Source of the DNA: Arthrobacter sunyaminii
Lineage (GTDB): Bacteria; Actinomycetota; Actinomycetes; Actinomycetales; Micrococcaceae
DNA length: 64,000 nucleotides
Reading direction: 5' to 3'
Assembly: GCF_018866305.1 (NCBI RefSeq)
Contig: NZ_CP076456.1
Span: 1 to 64,000, forward strand
Below the pieces are notes generated by a model. That model was not told the origin of the DNA, ran no database searches, and saw nothing but the letters and a program-made list of their open reading frames with translations. The position numbers were made by a program, and so were the translations under genes. This document shows, in pieces, positions 55,049-62,527 of this stretch (its first letter is position 1; the number at the start of each line of letters is the position of its first letter).

Positions 55049-55516
55049 TTGACCACTGATCATAAGAGCATCACTGTTTCGCGAGTTATTGATGCCCCAG
55101 CCAACGACATCTTCAACCTCCTGTCCAACCCGGCGCGCCACCACGAGCTGGACGGTTCCGGCATGGTGGTTTCAGACGAGAAAACCGACCGCATCACCAA
55201 GTCTGGGCAGGTTTTCACCATGAACATGAACAATTCCAAAATGGGTGATTACCAGACGGACAACCACGTCACCGGGTATGACCACAACAAGCTCCTGGCC
55301 TGGCAGACGGCTGTGGCCGGCACCGAGCCCATGGGCTGGCAGTGGGTCTGGGAACTCGAGCCGCACGGTTCGGACTCCACCGAGGTCACGCTGACCTATG
55401 ACTGGTCCCACGTCACCGACAAGGAGACGCTGAAGAAGGTGTCCTTCCCGATGGTGTCCAAGGACGAGCTCGAAGACTCCCTGAACATGCTGGCCGCCGG
55501 AGTTTCCGGAGCCTAA
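55049..55516 (+). CDS. SRPBCC-family protein
   Basis: A 155-aa START-like hydrophobic-ligand-binding fold (ITVSRVIDAPANDIFNLLSN, RHHELDGSG, MGWQWVWELEPHG, VTLTYDWSHVTD). The TTG at 55049 follows AAGGAGAG by six bases and gives a standard family N-terminus; the open frame upstream has no such site. The ligand is unknown. A very strong hairpin terminator follows the stop by 15 bases. Confidence 0.88.
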   Translation: MTTDHKSITVSRVIDAPANDIFNLLSNPARHHELDGSGMVVSDEKTDRITKSGQVFTMNMNNSKMGDYQTDNHVTGYDHNKLLAWQTAVAGTEPMGWQWVWELEPHGSDSTEVTLTYDWSHVTDKETLKKVSFPMVSKDELEDSLNMLAAGVSGA

Positions 55517-55531
55517 GGCACAACACCGCAT

Positions 55532-55578
55532 AACGACGGCGGCCGCACCTTCCCCGTGAAGGTGCGGCCGCCGTCGTT
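55532..55578 (+). terminator. Very strong hairpin terminator after the SRPBCC gene
   Basis: The 20-base perfect arms (a32-t51 and a59-t78 of this segment's 555xx numbering) enclose a seven-base loop ccccgtg. The arm begins AACGACGGCGGCCGCACC, resembling the gntP hairpin at 32971. The T-run is short (gttgt). Confidence 0.8.
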
Positions 55579-55592
55579 GTAGGGTGGGGCGC

Positions 55593-56033
55593 ATGATCCG
55601 CGAAGGAACACCGCAGGACATCCCCGAACTGGCGCGGCTGCGGACGGTGTGGACCGCCGAAGCCGGACTGGATGTCCCCGTGGACCCGGACTTTGCCAGT
55701 GCCTTCGGGGACTGGCTGGCCACGAACCCGCGAACATTCTTCGTCGCCGAAAGTCCGGCCGGCTCCCTGATCGGGATGCTGAACCTGATGGTGTTCGAGC
55801 GGATGCCGAAGCCGGGAAAGCCGCTGTCCGGGTGGGTCTACCTTGCCAACGTCTTCGTGCTGCCGGCGCACCGGAACGCCGGGGTGGGCGGGGCGCTGGT
55901 GGCTGCGGCCGTCGACTATTCGCGCCGGATCGGGGCGGCGCGGATCGTCACCTCGCCGTCACCGGCGTCGAAGTCCTTCTATGCCCGGCAGGGCTTCGAG
56001 CCGGCGGACGAGCTGGCCGTTTACCGTTTCTGA
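55593..56033 (+). CDS. GNAT-family N-acetyltransferase
   Basis: A 146-aa Gcn5-related acetyltransferase. The acetyl-CoA-binding motif appears as VFVLPAHRNAGVGGALVAAA, and the C-terminal beta strand region as KSFYARQGFEPADELAVYRF. The acceptor is unknown. ATG 55593 is chosen; it lies seven bases after TAGGGT (55580-55585), a leaderless arrangement. GTG 55584 would add three residues. Confidence 0.9.
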   Translation: MIREGTPQDIPELARLRTVWTAEAGLDVPVDPDFASAFGDWLATNPRTFFVAESPAGSLIGMLNLMVFERMPKPGKPLSGWVYLANVFVLPAHRNAGVGGALVAAAVDYSRRIGAARIVTSPSPASKSFYARQGFEPADELAVYRF

Positions 56034-56045
56034 CGGCGCCCGGAC

Positions 56046-57062
56046 TCAGTCGAACCTCACCACCACCTTGTCTGCCGCCCCCGGGGTCTTCGCCAGTTCC
56101 AGGGCTTCAAGGGAACGGTCGAAGGGAAGAACGTCGCTGATGATCAGCTTGTACTTCTCCCAGTTCTCGATGATGTCGTCGGTAACCTCGAAGATCTCCG
56201 TGGGGTAGCCCATCGCGAAGACGATGGTGAGCTCGGTGGTGAGGATGGAACCAAAATCCAGCTCCACGGGCTTCTTGTGCACCGCCACGACGCCCAGGAC
56301 CGCACCGGACTTCGCCACATTGCCGACCGTCTGGGGGATCACGGGTGCCCCGGCGGCGTCGAGGAAGATGTCGGTTCCGGATCGGGTGCCGCGGACCAGC
56401 ATGGTGGCCCCGTCACCGTGCAGTTCAACCAGGCGGGCCGCCACGTCCTCTTCGGCGGAGTTGATGACGGCGTCCGCGCCGATCTCCAGTGCCTTCTCCA
56501 GACGGGAAGGAATGATGTCCACGACCACAATGTGCGAGGCGCCCCGGCGGCGGTAGCCGAGGACGGCGCCGAGCCCGATGGGGCCGGCGCCGAATACCAC
56601 AACCTTGTCGCCGGGCTTCGGATCGGTGCGGTTTACCGCGTGATAGGCCACTGCCATCGGCTCGTTCAGGGCAGCCACTTCCCACGGAATGTCGCTGGGA
56701 ATGACCCGCAGCTGGCGTCCCGGCTCGGCATCCTTCACCAGGACATATTCCGACAACCCGCCCTGCGCACCGCCGCTGCCCAGCAGCCCGTCGGTAAACG
56801 CCATGGTGTCGATGACCACGTGGTCGCCGACGGCGAACCCGGTCACGTCGGCGCCGACCTCCGCTACTTCGGCGGCCGGCTCATGCCCCAGCGGGGTGGC
56901 TCCCTGCCGGGGCGGAATGCCGCCGACGTGGCTGTACATCGCGTCGGAGCCGCAGATCCCGCAGGCCTTCATCTTCAACAGGACATCGCGGGGACCGGTG
57001 ACGGGCCGCTCGACCTCCACCCACTCGTTGGTGTTCGGACCGGTGACGTGGACAGACTTCAT
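56046..57062 (-). CDS. Zinc-dependent medium-chain alcohol/sugar dehydrogenase
   Basis: A 338-aa MDR-superfamily dehydrogenase. The catalytic zinc ligands are visible (CGICGSDAMYSHVGG, GHEPAAEVAEVG), and the nucleotide site is VVVFGAGPIGLGAVLGY. The structural-zinc cysteine loop is not evident. It resembles threonine/sorbitol-type dehydrogenases, but the substrate is undetermined. It lies 47 bases downstream of the SDR gene and forms an operon with it, opposite the LacI regulator. Confidence 0.92.
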   Translation of the reverse strand: MKSVHVTGPNTNEWVEVERPVTGPRDVLLKMKACGICGSDAMYSHVGGIPPRQGATPLGHEPAAEVAEVGADVTGFAVGDHVVIDTMAFTDGLLGSGGAQGGLSEYVLVKDAEPGRQLRVIPSDIPWEVAALNEPMAVAYHAVNRTDPKPGDKVVVFGAGPIGLGAVLGYRRRGASHIVVVDIIPSRLEKALEIGADAVINSAEEDVAARLVELHGDGATMLVRGTRSGTDIFLDAAGAPVIPQTVGNVAKSGAVLGVVAVHKKPVELDFGSILTTELTIVFAMGYPTEIFEVTDDIIENWEKYKLIISDVLPFDRSLEALELAKTPGAADKVVVRFD

Positions 57063-57109
57063 GGTTTCTCCTTCGTTCTCGACGGCAGGTGCGGGATTAC
57101 CGGCTGGGG

Positions 57110-58108
57110 TTAAACCGCGGACCAGCCGCCGTCGGAGGGCAGGATGGCGCCGTTGATATTCACGCCGTCATCGCTGAGCAGGAACGTGATGGACGCTGCC
57201 AGCTCCTCAGCCGATGCCAGGCCCGGAATGTTGATGCGGGCGGGGCCGAGGCGGGCTTCGCCGTACTCGCTGGTCTTGCCGCCCATCGGGATGCCGGTGG
57301 CCACGCCGCCCGGAGCCACTGCGTTTACGCGGATGCCTTCCTTGGCGTACATGAACGCGGTGCTGCGGGTAATGCCCACAACCGCGTGCTTGGAGGCCGT
57401 GTAGGCCACACCCGATGCCGAGCCGCGCAGGCCGGCCTCGGAGGTGATGTTCACGATCGAGCCCTTGTGCGCTTCGAGCATGGTCGGCAGCACGGCGCGG
57501 GTCAGGCGCATCAGGCCCTCCACGTTGACGGCGAAGATCTTCTGCCACATGGCATCGGAGACCTCGTGCAGCGGCGAGAAATCGTCATTGATGCCGGCCA
57601 CGTTGGCCAGGCCGTCAATCTTGGTGCCGGCAGCGGCCATGATGCTGTCGATGGCGGCGGGGTCGGTCAGGTCTCCGGCAACCGGAACAATGGCGTCGCC
57701 CAGCTCGGCGGCGAGCTCCTTGATCTTCACCTCGGCAATGTCGACGGCGATGACGCGGCCGCCTTCACGGACAATCCGTCCGGCGGTGGCGCGGCCAATG
57801 CCGGAACCGGCGCCGGTGACGATGACGGTGCGGCCCTCGAAACGTCCTTCGACGGTCGGCAGGACGGTCTCGGCGGTTTCGGGCATGACGCCGCCGTTGG
57901 CTGCCTTGACGAGTTCATCCACGGCTGCCTGCGGGAACTTGCCCCCGCTCAGGTCGACAAGCTGCTGCAGCTTCAGGGTCAGTGCCGGGCCCAGCGTTGA
58001 CTCATCGCTGCCGGCCTGCGCGAGCATGCCGCGGATGGCGGGTCCGCCTGCCGGGTGGTCGAGCCACTGCTGGACGGTGTTCTGGGCGGTGATGGGCGAG
58101 TTAGCCAT
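57110..58108 (-). CDS. SDR oxidoreductase with helical N-terminal extension
   Basis: A 332-aa protein: residues about 90-332 form a classical SDR (IVTGAGSGIGRATAGRIV, NVAGIND, YTASKHAVVGITR as YxxxK, C-terminal NGAILPSDGGWSAV). About 85 extra N-terminal residues (TVQQWLDHPAGGPAIRGMLA...LTLKLQQLVDLSGGKFPQA) are helical and resemble segments found at the ends of some actinobacterial glycosidases. It is first in an operon with the zinc dehydrogenase. The TTACACGTGTAA palindrome upstream suggests LacI control. Confidence 0.9.
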   Translation of the reverse strand: MANSPITAQNTVQQWLDHPAGGPAIRGMLAQAGSDESTLGPALTLKLQQLVDLSGGKFPQAAVDELVKAANGGVMPETAETVLPTVEGRFEGRTVIVTGAGSGIGRATAGRIVREGGRVIAVDIAEVKIKELAAELGDAIVPVAGDLTDPAAIDSIMAAAGTKIDGLANVAGINDDFSPLHEVSDAMWQKIFAVNVEGLMRLTRAVLPTMLEAHKGSIVNITSEAGLRGSASGVAYTASKHAVVGITRSTAFMYAKEGIRVNAVAPGGVATGIPMGGKTSEYGEARLGPARINIPGLASAEELAASITFLLSDDGVNINGAILPSDGGWSAV

Positions 58109-58189
58109 GGACCGGTCCTTTCGTTGCCGAGGCGGCCGGACTGTAACGGCCGCGGTTGCAGGCGGTCAACGCGGGGGTATCCCGTGCTG

Positions 58190-58203
58190 CTTACACGTGT
58201 AAG
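58190..58203. promoter_or_regulatory. LacI-type operator palindrome
   Basis: CTTACACGTGTAAG is a perfect 14-base palindrome with a central CG, the hallmark of LacI/GalR-family operators. It lies between the divergent SDR-dehydrogenase operon (start 58108) and the lacI-family gene (start 58277), and can serve both promoters. Confidence 0.8.
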
Positions 58204-58276
58204 TTGCCTGTAATGTCAGAGTACCGGAGAAACCCGGCGGATATAAGGCAGACATTTTCGGCGGAAAGGACGGCTC

Positions 58277-59236
58277 GTGGAGCGCAGGGCTAACTCCTCT
58301 GACGTGGCCCGGGAAGCAGGCGTTTCCCGGGCCACGGTCAGCTACGTGCTCAACGGCCGCAGCGGGCAAAGCATCTCCGCCGCCACCCGGGACAAGGTAC
58401 TGGCGGCCGCCCGGAATCTGGGGTACATCCCGTCCGCCGCTGCCCGCACGCTGCGCAGCGGCCGCAGCACCTTGGTCCTGATGCTGCTGCCGCCCGAACC
58501 GCTGGGCCGGGCCCAGGCCATGGTGATCGACGCGGCCTCGGAGTACCTGGAGCAGCACGGGCTGCGGCTGGTGGCCCACCGGCTGCCCCGGAGCGGAGGT
58601 GCGGTGTCCCTGGTGCATTCCCTGGTTCCTGCGGCACTGATCCTCATCACCCCGCTGGAGGACGCGGAGCTGGCTGCCCTGCAGGCCACCGGGATCAGGG
58701 TGGCCTCGCTGCACTCGACACTGCATGATCCGCTCGGGCCGGACCTGGGCATCGGCGCACTGCAGGTCCAGTACCTGGCCGACGCCGGGCACCGCCGGAT
58801 CGGCGTGGCCGTACCGGAGGGTGCCGGCTACGGCTGGCGCGTGCAGGTGCGCCTGGCCGCCATCGAGCATGCCTGTGATGTCCTTGGCCTGCCGCGTCCC
58901 GCCGTCGCGCACCTTCACCTGGATGCAGCCGATGCCGCTGCCGCCGTAGCCCGCTGGCTCGAAGGCCCGGAGGCGGTAAGCGCAGTGTGCGCGTTCGACG
59001 ACGATCACGCGTTTGCGCTGCTGTCCGGATTAGCGGTCCACGGGTGGACGGCGCCGCGGGACCTGGCGGTCATTGGTGCCGAGGACATTCCGCTGGCGTC
59101 CCTCGCCGTGCCGCCGCTGACGACCGTCCGGCTTGATGCCGCACGGTTGGGAAAGCGGTTTGCACAGATGGCGCTGGGAGAAACGGCCGCTGAAGAACTG
59201 CCGCCCGTCAGCCTGGTTCAGCGGGACTCCGCCTAA
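58277..59236 (+). CDS. LacI-family transcriptional regulator
   Basis: A 319-aa regulator. The N-terminal HTH and hinge (NSSDVAREAGVSRATVSYVL, NGRSGQSISAATRDKV, LGYIPSAAARTLRSGRS) are followed by a periplasmic-binding-protein-like effector domain. A GGAAAGGA ribosome site precedes the GTG start. A palindromic LacI-type operator lies 75 bases upstream. It is divergent from an SDR/zinc-dehydrogenase operon, which it most likely represses until a sugar or sugar-alcohol effector is present. Confidence 0.94.
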   Translation: MERRANSSDVAREAGVSRATVSYVLNGRSGQSISAATRDKVLAAARNLGYIPSAAARTLRSGRSTLVLMLLPPEPLGRAQAMVIDAASEYLEQHGLRLVAHRLPRSGGAVSLVHSLVPAALILITPLEDAELAALQATGIRVASLHSTLHDPLGPDLGIGALQVQYLADAGHRRIGVAVPEGAGYGWRVQVRLAAIEHACDVLGLPRPAVAHLHLDAADAAAAVARWLEGPEAVSAVCAFDDDHAFALLSGLAVHGWTAPRDLAVIGAEDIPLASLAVPPLTTVRLDAARLGKRFAQMALGETAAEELPPVSLVQRDSA

Positions 59237-59276
59237 CTGCGCCGATCGGCGTTGACCGACCGGGCAGTGTGCAGGA

Positions 59277-60329
59277 TTAACCGTGCGGCCAGGCGGCGAC
59301 CGCCTGGTCAATTGCCCGCCGCGCCGCCGCCGGAATCCGCTCCACCAGGTCCACCACCGGTTCCGTCCCGGACCTGGCCGTGGAGCGAGGCAACCGCCAG
59401 GTGCCAACGGTGACCCCGTCCACCACCACCGCCGGGCGGAAAATTCCGTTGCGGCCCGGTACCAGCGCTTCGAACACTGCCGGGCTGGCTGTCAGGGAAC
59501 GGTCCGTGTAGCCCAGGATCCACTCATCAAACCCGGGCAGCAGCACAGCTCCCGTGACCGTTGGGAGGTCCGGGTCCCCGATGATCCACGCAGGCGTGCC
59601 GTCCACTTCCACCGTGGTGAGGTCCTCCACTGCGGCGGCTGCACGCCGCAGGACAGTCCGGGGAAGCTTGGCCCACCAGGCCAGGTCCGCCTCGGTCACC
59701 GGTCCCCGGGCGAGGACAAACCCGCGGACCACTGTGGCCAGCGCTGCCTCCGGATCCGCTGGCGAGTGGTCCGGGGAAAGGGTGAGGAGTTGTTCGGGGC
59801 GGTCCGGATGGAACTGTCCCCAGTGCACGTGGCCGGCCACGGCCAGATGCATCAGCAGGTGATACCCGGGGCCGCCGGCTGTGGGGATGCCGGCCGCGTC
59901 CCACAGGGACAGGACTTCTGCCCGGCGCAGCGGACGGATTTGGAGGGCTTCAAGCAGCACATCCCGGGCGCGGCCAACCGTGCGCTCATCCAGCCCGAGT
60001 TCCTCCCGGCGCCGCACGGTAGCCCGGTGAATGCGCTCCGCGGTGAAGAACAGCAGCGTGCCCAGATGCTCCGGCGTCGTGGCGAACAGCGTGCCCCGCA
60101 TTGGCCAGCTGCGGACGAGTGCGCCGTCGTTGAACGCGGCCCGCACATCGGCCACAGTGGTTCCCGGCTCTGAGCGCAGAGCCACAGCGCGCAGGACGGC
60201 GGGCAGATCCTGGCCCTGCAGCGCGACCGCCCGCTGCACGACGCCGGCAGGCAAAAGGTCCGAGCCGGTCAGCAGCTGGGACCGCACCCGCATCCGCCGG
60301 GCATCCCCGCCGCTGAGTTGGAATCCCAT
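59277..60329 (-). CDS. Winged-helix DNA-binding protein, AlkZ/YcaQ-like (HTH_42)
   Basis: A 350-aa protein of the HTH_42 (PF06224) family, which includes the DNA glycosylase AlkZ of Streptomyces and YcaQ of E. coli. Residues 38-40 (QGQ in VALQGQDLPAVLR) fall where AlkZ has its catalytic QxQ motif, and repeated winged-helix segments follow. This could be an AlkZ-like interstrand-crosslink glycosylase, but the claim rests on one short motif. The ATG start is preceded six bases upstream by TACGGT with no Shine-Dalgarno. Confidence 0.85.
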   Translation of the reverse strand: MGFQLSGGDARRMRVRSQLLTGSDLLPAGVVQRAVALQGQDLPAVLRAVALRSEPGTTVADVRAAFNDGALVRSWPMRGTLFATTPEHLGTLLFFTAERIHRATVRRREELGLDERTVGRARDVLLEALQIRPLRRAEVLSLWDAAGIPTAGGPGYHLLMHLAVAGHVHWGQFHPDRPEQLLTLSPDHSPADPEAALATVVRGFVLARGPVTEADLAWWAKLPRTVLRRAAAAVEDLTTVEVDGTPAWIIGDPDLPTVTGAVLLPGFDEWILGYTDRSLTASPAVFEALVPGRNGIFRPAVVVDGVTVGTWRLPRSTARSGTEPVVDLVERIPAAARRAIDQAVAAWPHG

Positions 60330-60402
60330 CCGCTCACCGTAGGCGGCACAGGGGCAAGCGGCAAGAAGGAGTGCCGCCCCAGGCCCCGCGTCAGGAAACC
60401 CT

Positions 60403-60492
60403 CCGTTTTGGGATTTCCCCGCCGGTTTGGGCTTATGCTGCCGGTCCGCGCCGGTAGCCGAATCCCAAACCGGTAGCCGAATCCCAAAACGG
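60403..60492. repeat. Nested direct and inverted repeats before the AlkZ-like gene
   Basis: CCGGTAGCCGAATCCCAAA occurs twice in tandem (60451-60469, 60470-60488). The second copy's end, AATCCCAAAACGG (60480-60492), is the exact complement of CCGTTTTGGGATT at 60403-60415. CGGTTTGGG at 60423-60431 also pairs with CCCAAACCG across the repeat junction. Confidence 0.9.
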
Positions 60493-60506
60493 CCGCGGAA
60501 CCGGCC

Positions 60507-61616
60507 TCAGGCGTTCTCTTCCCGGGCCCGGAAAAGCTGCATCTGCCGGTATCGTCGGCCCAGCGACTCGCGCCGCGGCTTAACCGCAGCGTCCTCGGGC
60601 TCCGCGGTCAGGTCAATGTGCTTCTTGCCGAAGCGCCAGAGCAGCAGGTCATCGAGCAGCCGGTCCGGTCCGGGGGAGTACCGGTGGTCCAGGGCCTTGC
60701 GGACCTTGGTGATGATGTCCGCCTGCAGCAGTCCGGCCAGGTCCATGGTGGTCTTCATGCCGTGGGCGGCCAGCAGTTCGGCGGCCCAGCCCCAGTCATC
60801 GCCGGCCTTGCGGTTCACATGCGGCAGCAGCGTCATCCAGACGTCACGGATCCGGTTGGGAGTCAGCGGCGCGCTGCCCTGTCCGTCCTCGTCCCAGAAA
60901 CCGGTGACTGTCTCATAGCGCTCATGCAGTTCGGCAAACGCGGTTTCCACGGTTTCCAGCATGGCCGCCGTGGCAGTGAACTGGCGGTCGAAGTACGGGC
61001 TCCAGGCCCGCGGATCGCCGGCTTTGAACCGGATGTCATGCTCAATTTCGGACCAGGCGTGAGCCAGCACGGTGCGGATCTGCACTTCAAACTGGTAGCT
61101 GCCGTTGGGCCGCTGGTCCGGGTCCAGGAGCTTGTGGAATTCCCGGACGGTGTCATTCTGGATGGTCCGCAGGACCAGGTGCCGGCTGGAATAGCCGTAG
61201 GTGCCGGATTCGATGGATCCAATGTCCTTTTCCCGGTCCCCGCGGCAGTCGAACTCGGCACGCTGGCGCTTGATCAGGTTGGCGGCCTCATCGACCTCGT
61301 GCGGCAGGGTGACGATCACCCGCAGTCCCACCAAATCGATCAGGTTGCGCAGCGGATCGGGGAACAACAGTGTCGGCAGCTCGGCCGGATCCTCGGACGG
61401 CAGGGTCCGGGCAGCCTTGTCCCGGAAGGACTCCACCGTTTTGGTTCGTGAGGCCACGAACAGCGGACGGACGGGACTGTCCGTGAAGATGGCCCGCAGG
61501 CTCTCCTCCATTTCACGGGTGAGCTTTTCCAAAGCCGGACGGACCCGTGCGTATTCATCGGTGCTCGCCTGGACCACCGGACGCAGCCGGTCATCGAGGC
61601 TGTCCCACGCGCCCAT
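60507..61616 (-). CDS. RelA/SpoT-domain (p)ppGpp synthetase-like protein
   Basis: A 369-aa protein with a RelA/SpoT nucleotidyltransferase domain (about 65-210): LIDLVGLRVIVTL, GTYGYSSRHLVLRT and EVQIRTVLAHAWSEIEHDI, containing the Asp/Glu and His positions of the synthetase. It lacks an HD hydrolase domain and a TGS/ACT module, so it is a small-alarmone-synthetase-like enzyme. The C-terminal 150 residues are helical and unique-looking; ending SLGRRYRQMQLFRAREENA. No antitoxin-like partner is adjacent. It may be a stress (p)ppGpp synthetase. Confidence 0.9.
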   Translation of the reverse strand: MGAWDSLDDRLRPVVQASTDEYARVRPALEKLTREMEESLRAIFTDSPVRPLFVASRTKTVESFRDKAARTLPSEDPAELPTLLFPDPLRNLIDLVGLRVIVTLPHEVDEAANLIKRQRAEFDCRGDREKDIGSIESGTYGYSSRHLVLRTIQNDTVREFHKLLDPDQRPNGSYQFEVQIRTVLAHAWSEIEHDIRFKAGDPRAWSPYFDRQFTATAAMLETVETAFAELHERYETVTGFWDEDGQGSAPLTPNRIRDVWMTLLPHVNRKAGDDWGWAAELLAAHGMKTTMDLAGLLQADIITKVRKALDHRYSPGPDRLLDDLLLWRFGKKHIDLTAEPEDAAVKPRRESLGRRYRQMQLFRAREENA

Positions 61617-61715
61617 AGAAAAAACCCCGTTCCTTCACCTTGGTTGTGTTGCCGGCCGTCCGGCGTGCCGGACGCTAGGCTCAACTACCAGATTAGGCCA
61701 GATGAAGGGGTGGTT

Positions 61716-62492
61716 ATGATGCCGTCAAACCCGCGGCGCCTTGCCTACGGTGAACATCCGGACCAGTACGCCGAACTCTCGCTGCCCGACGGCGGCGCCG
61801 CCGCACCCTTCGGAAACGCCCCCGCTGTGGTGGTCATTATCCACGGAGGATACTGGCGCTCCCGGTACACGGCTGAACTGGGCCGGCCGGCCGCGCGGGA
61901 TCTCGCCGCCCGGGGTTATGCCTGCTGGAACCTGGAGTACCGGCGGGCCGGAAACGGCGGCGGCTGGCCCGAAACCTTCGAGGACATCAGCGCCGGCATC
62001 GATGCGCTCGCGCCGGTGGCCGTGGACTACGGCCTGGACCTGTCACGGGTTACTGTGCTGGGACATTCCGCCGGCGGACACCTGGCGGTGTGGGCCGCCG
62101 GCCGCACCGGAGCCGCGGTTCCCGTCACCGCCGTCGTCAGCCAGGCCGGGGTTCTGAACCTGGCCGAGGCGATGGAGCTGAACCTCAGTGACGGCGCGGT
62201 GCTCAATTTCCTGGGGTCCTCGCCGGAGGCAGATCCGCACCGCTACCGCAGTTCGGATCCACTGCAGCGGCTCCCGCTGTCCGTTCCCGTGATTGCCCTG
62301 CACGGCGACGCTGACCGGCATGTGCCGCTGAGCCAGTCCGCCGGATTTGTGCAGGCGGCCGTGCAGTCCGGCTCGCCTGCCCAACTGCGGATGGTCCCGG
62401 GAGACCATTTTGACCTGATCACGCCCGGCACTGATGCCTGGGACGCCGTCGTCGAAGCCGTGGCCGCAGTGTCCGAAGCGCGGCTAACTTAA
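61716..62492 (+). CDS. Alpha/beta hydrolase, kynurenine formamidase/BD-FAE-like
   Basis: A 258-aa alpha/beta hydrolase with the oxyanion motif HGGYW (VVVIIHGGYWRSRY) and nucleophile elbow GHSAGG (VTVLGHSAGGHLAV). Asp and His of the triad fall in GDADRHVPLSQ and GDHFDLI. This pattern matches the BD-FAE/kynurenine formamidase and carboxylesterase group. ATG 61716 is chosen five bases after GAAGGGG; ATG 61719 and GTG 61710 are possible. It is followed by a PfkB kinase 35 bases later. Confidence 0.91.
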   Translation: MMPSNPRRLAYGEHPDQYAELSLPDGGAAAPFGNAPAVVVIIHGGYWRSRYTAELGRPAARDLAARGYACWNLEYRRAGNGGGWPETFEDISAGIDALAPVAVDYGLDLSRVTVLGHSAGGHLAVWAAGRTGAAVPVTAVVSQAGVLNLAEAMELNLSDGAVLNFLGSSPEADPHRYRSSDPLQRLPLSVPVIALHGDADRHVPLSQSAGFVQAAVQSGSPAQLRMVPGDHFDLITPGTDAWDAVVEAVAAVSEARLT

Positions 62493-62527
62493 GGAAACCT
62501 GGCGGGTGCTCTGTTAGGTTGTGAAGC

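Noticed and set aside
60403..60492. CRISPR array
   Set aside because: Only two adjacent direct copies, with no spacers and no cas genes.
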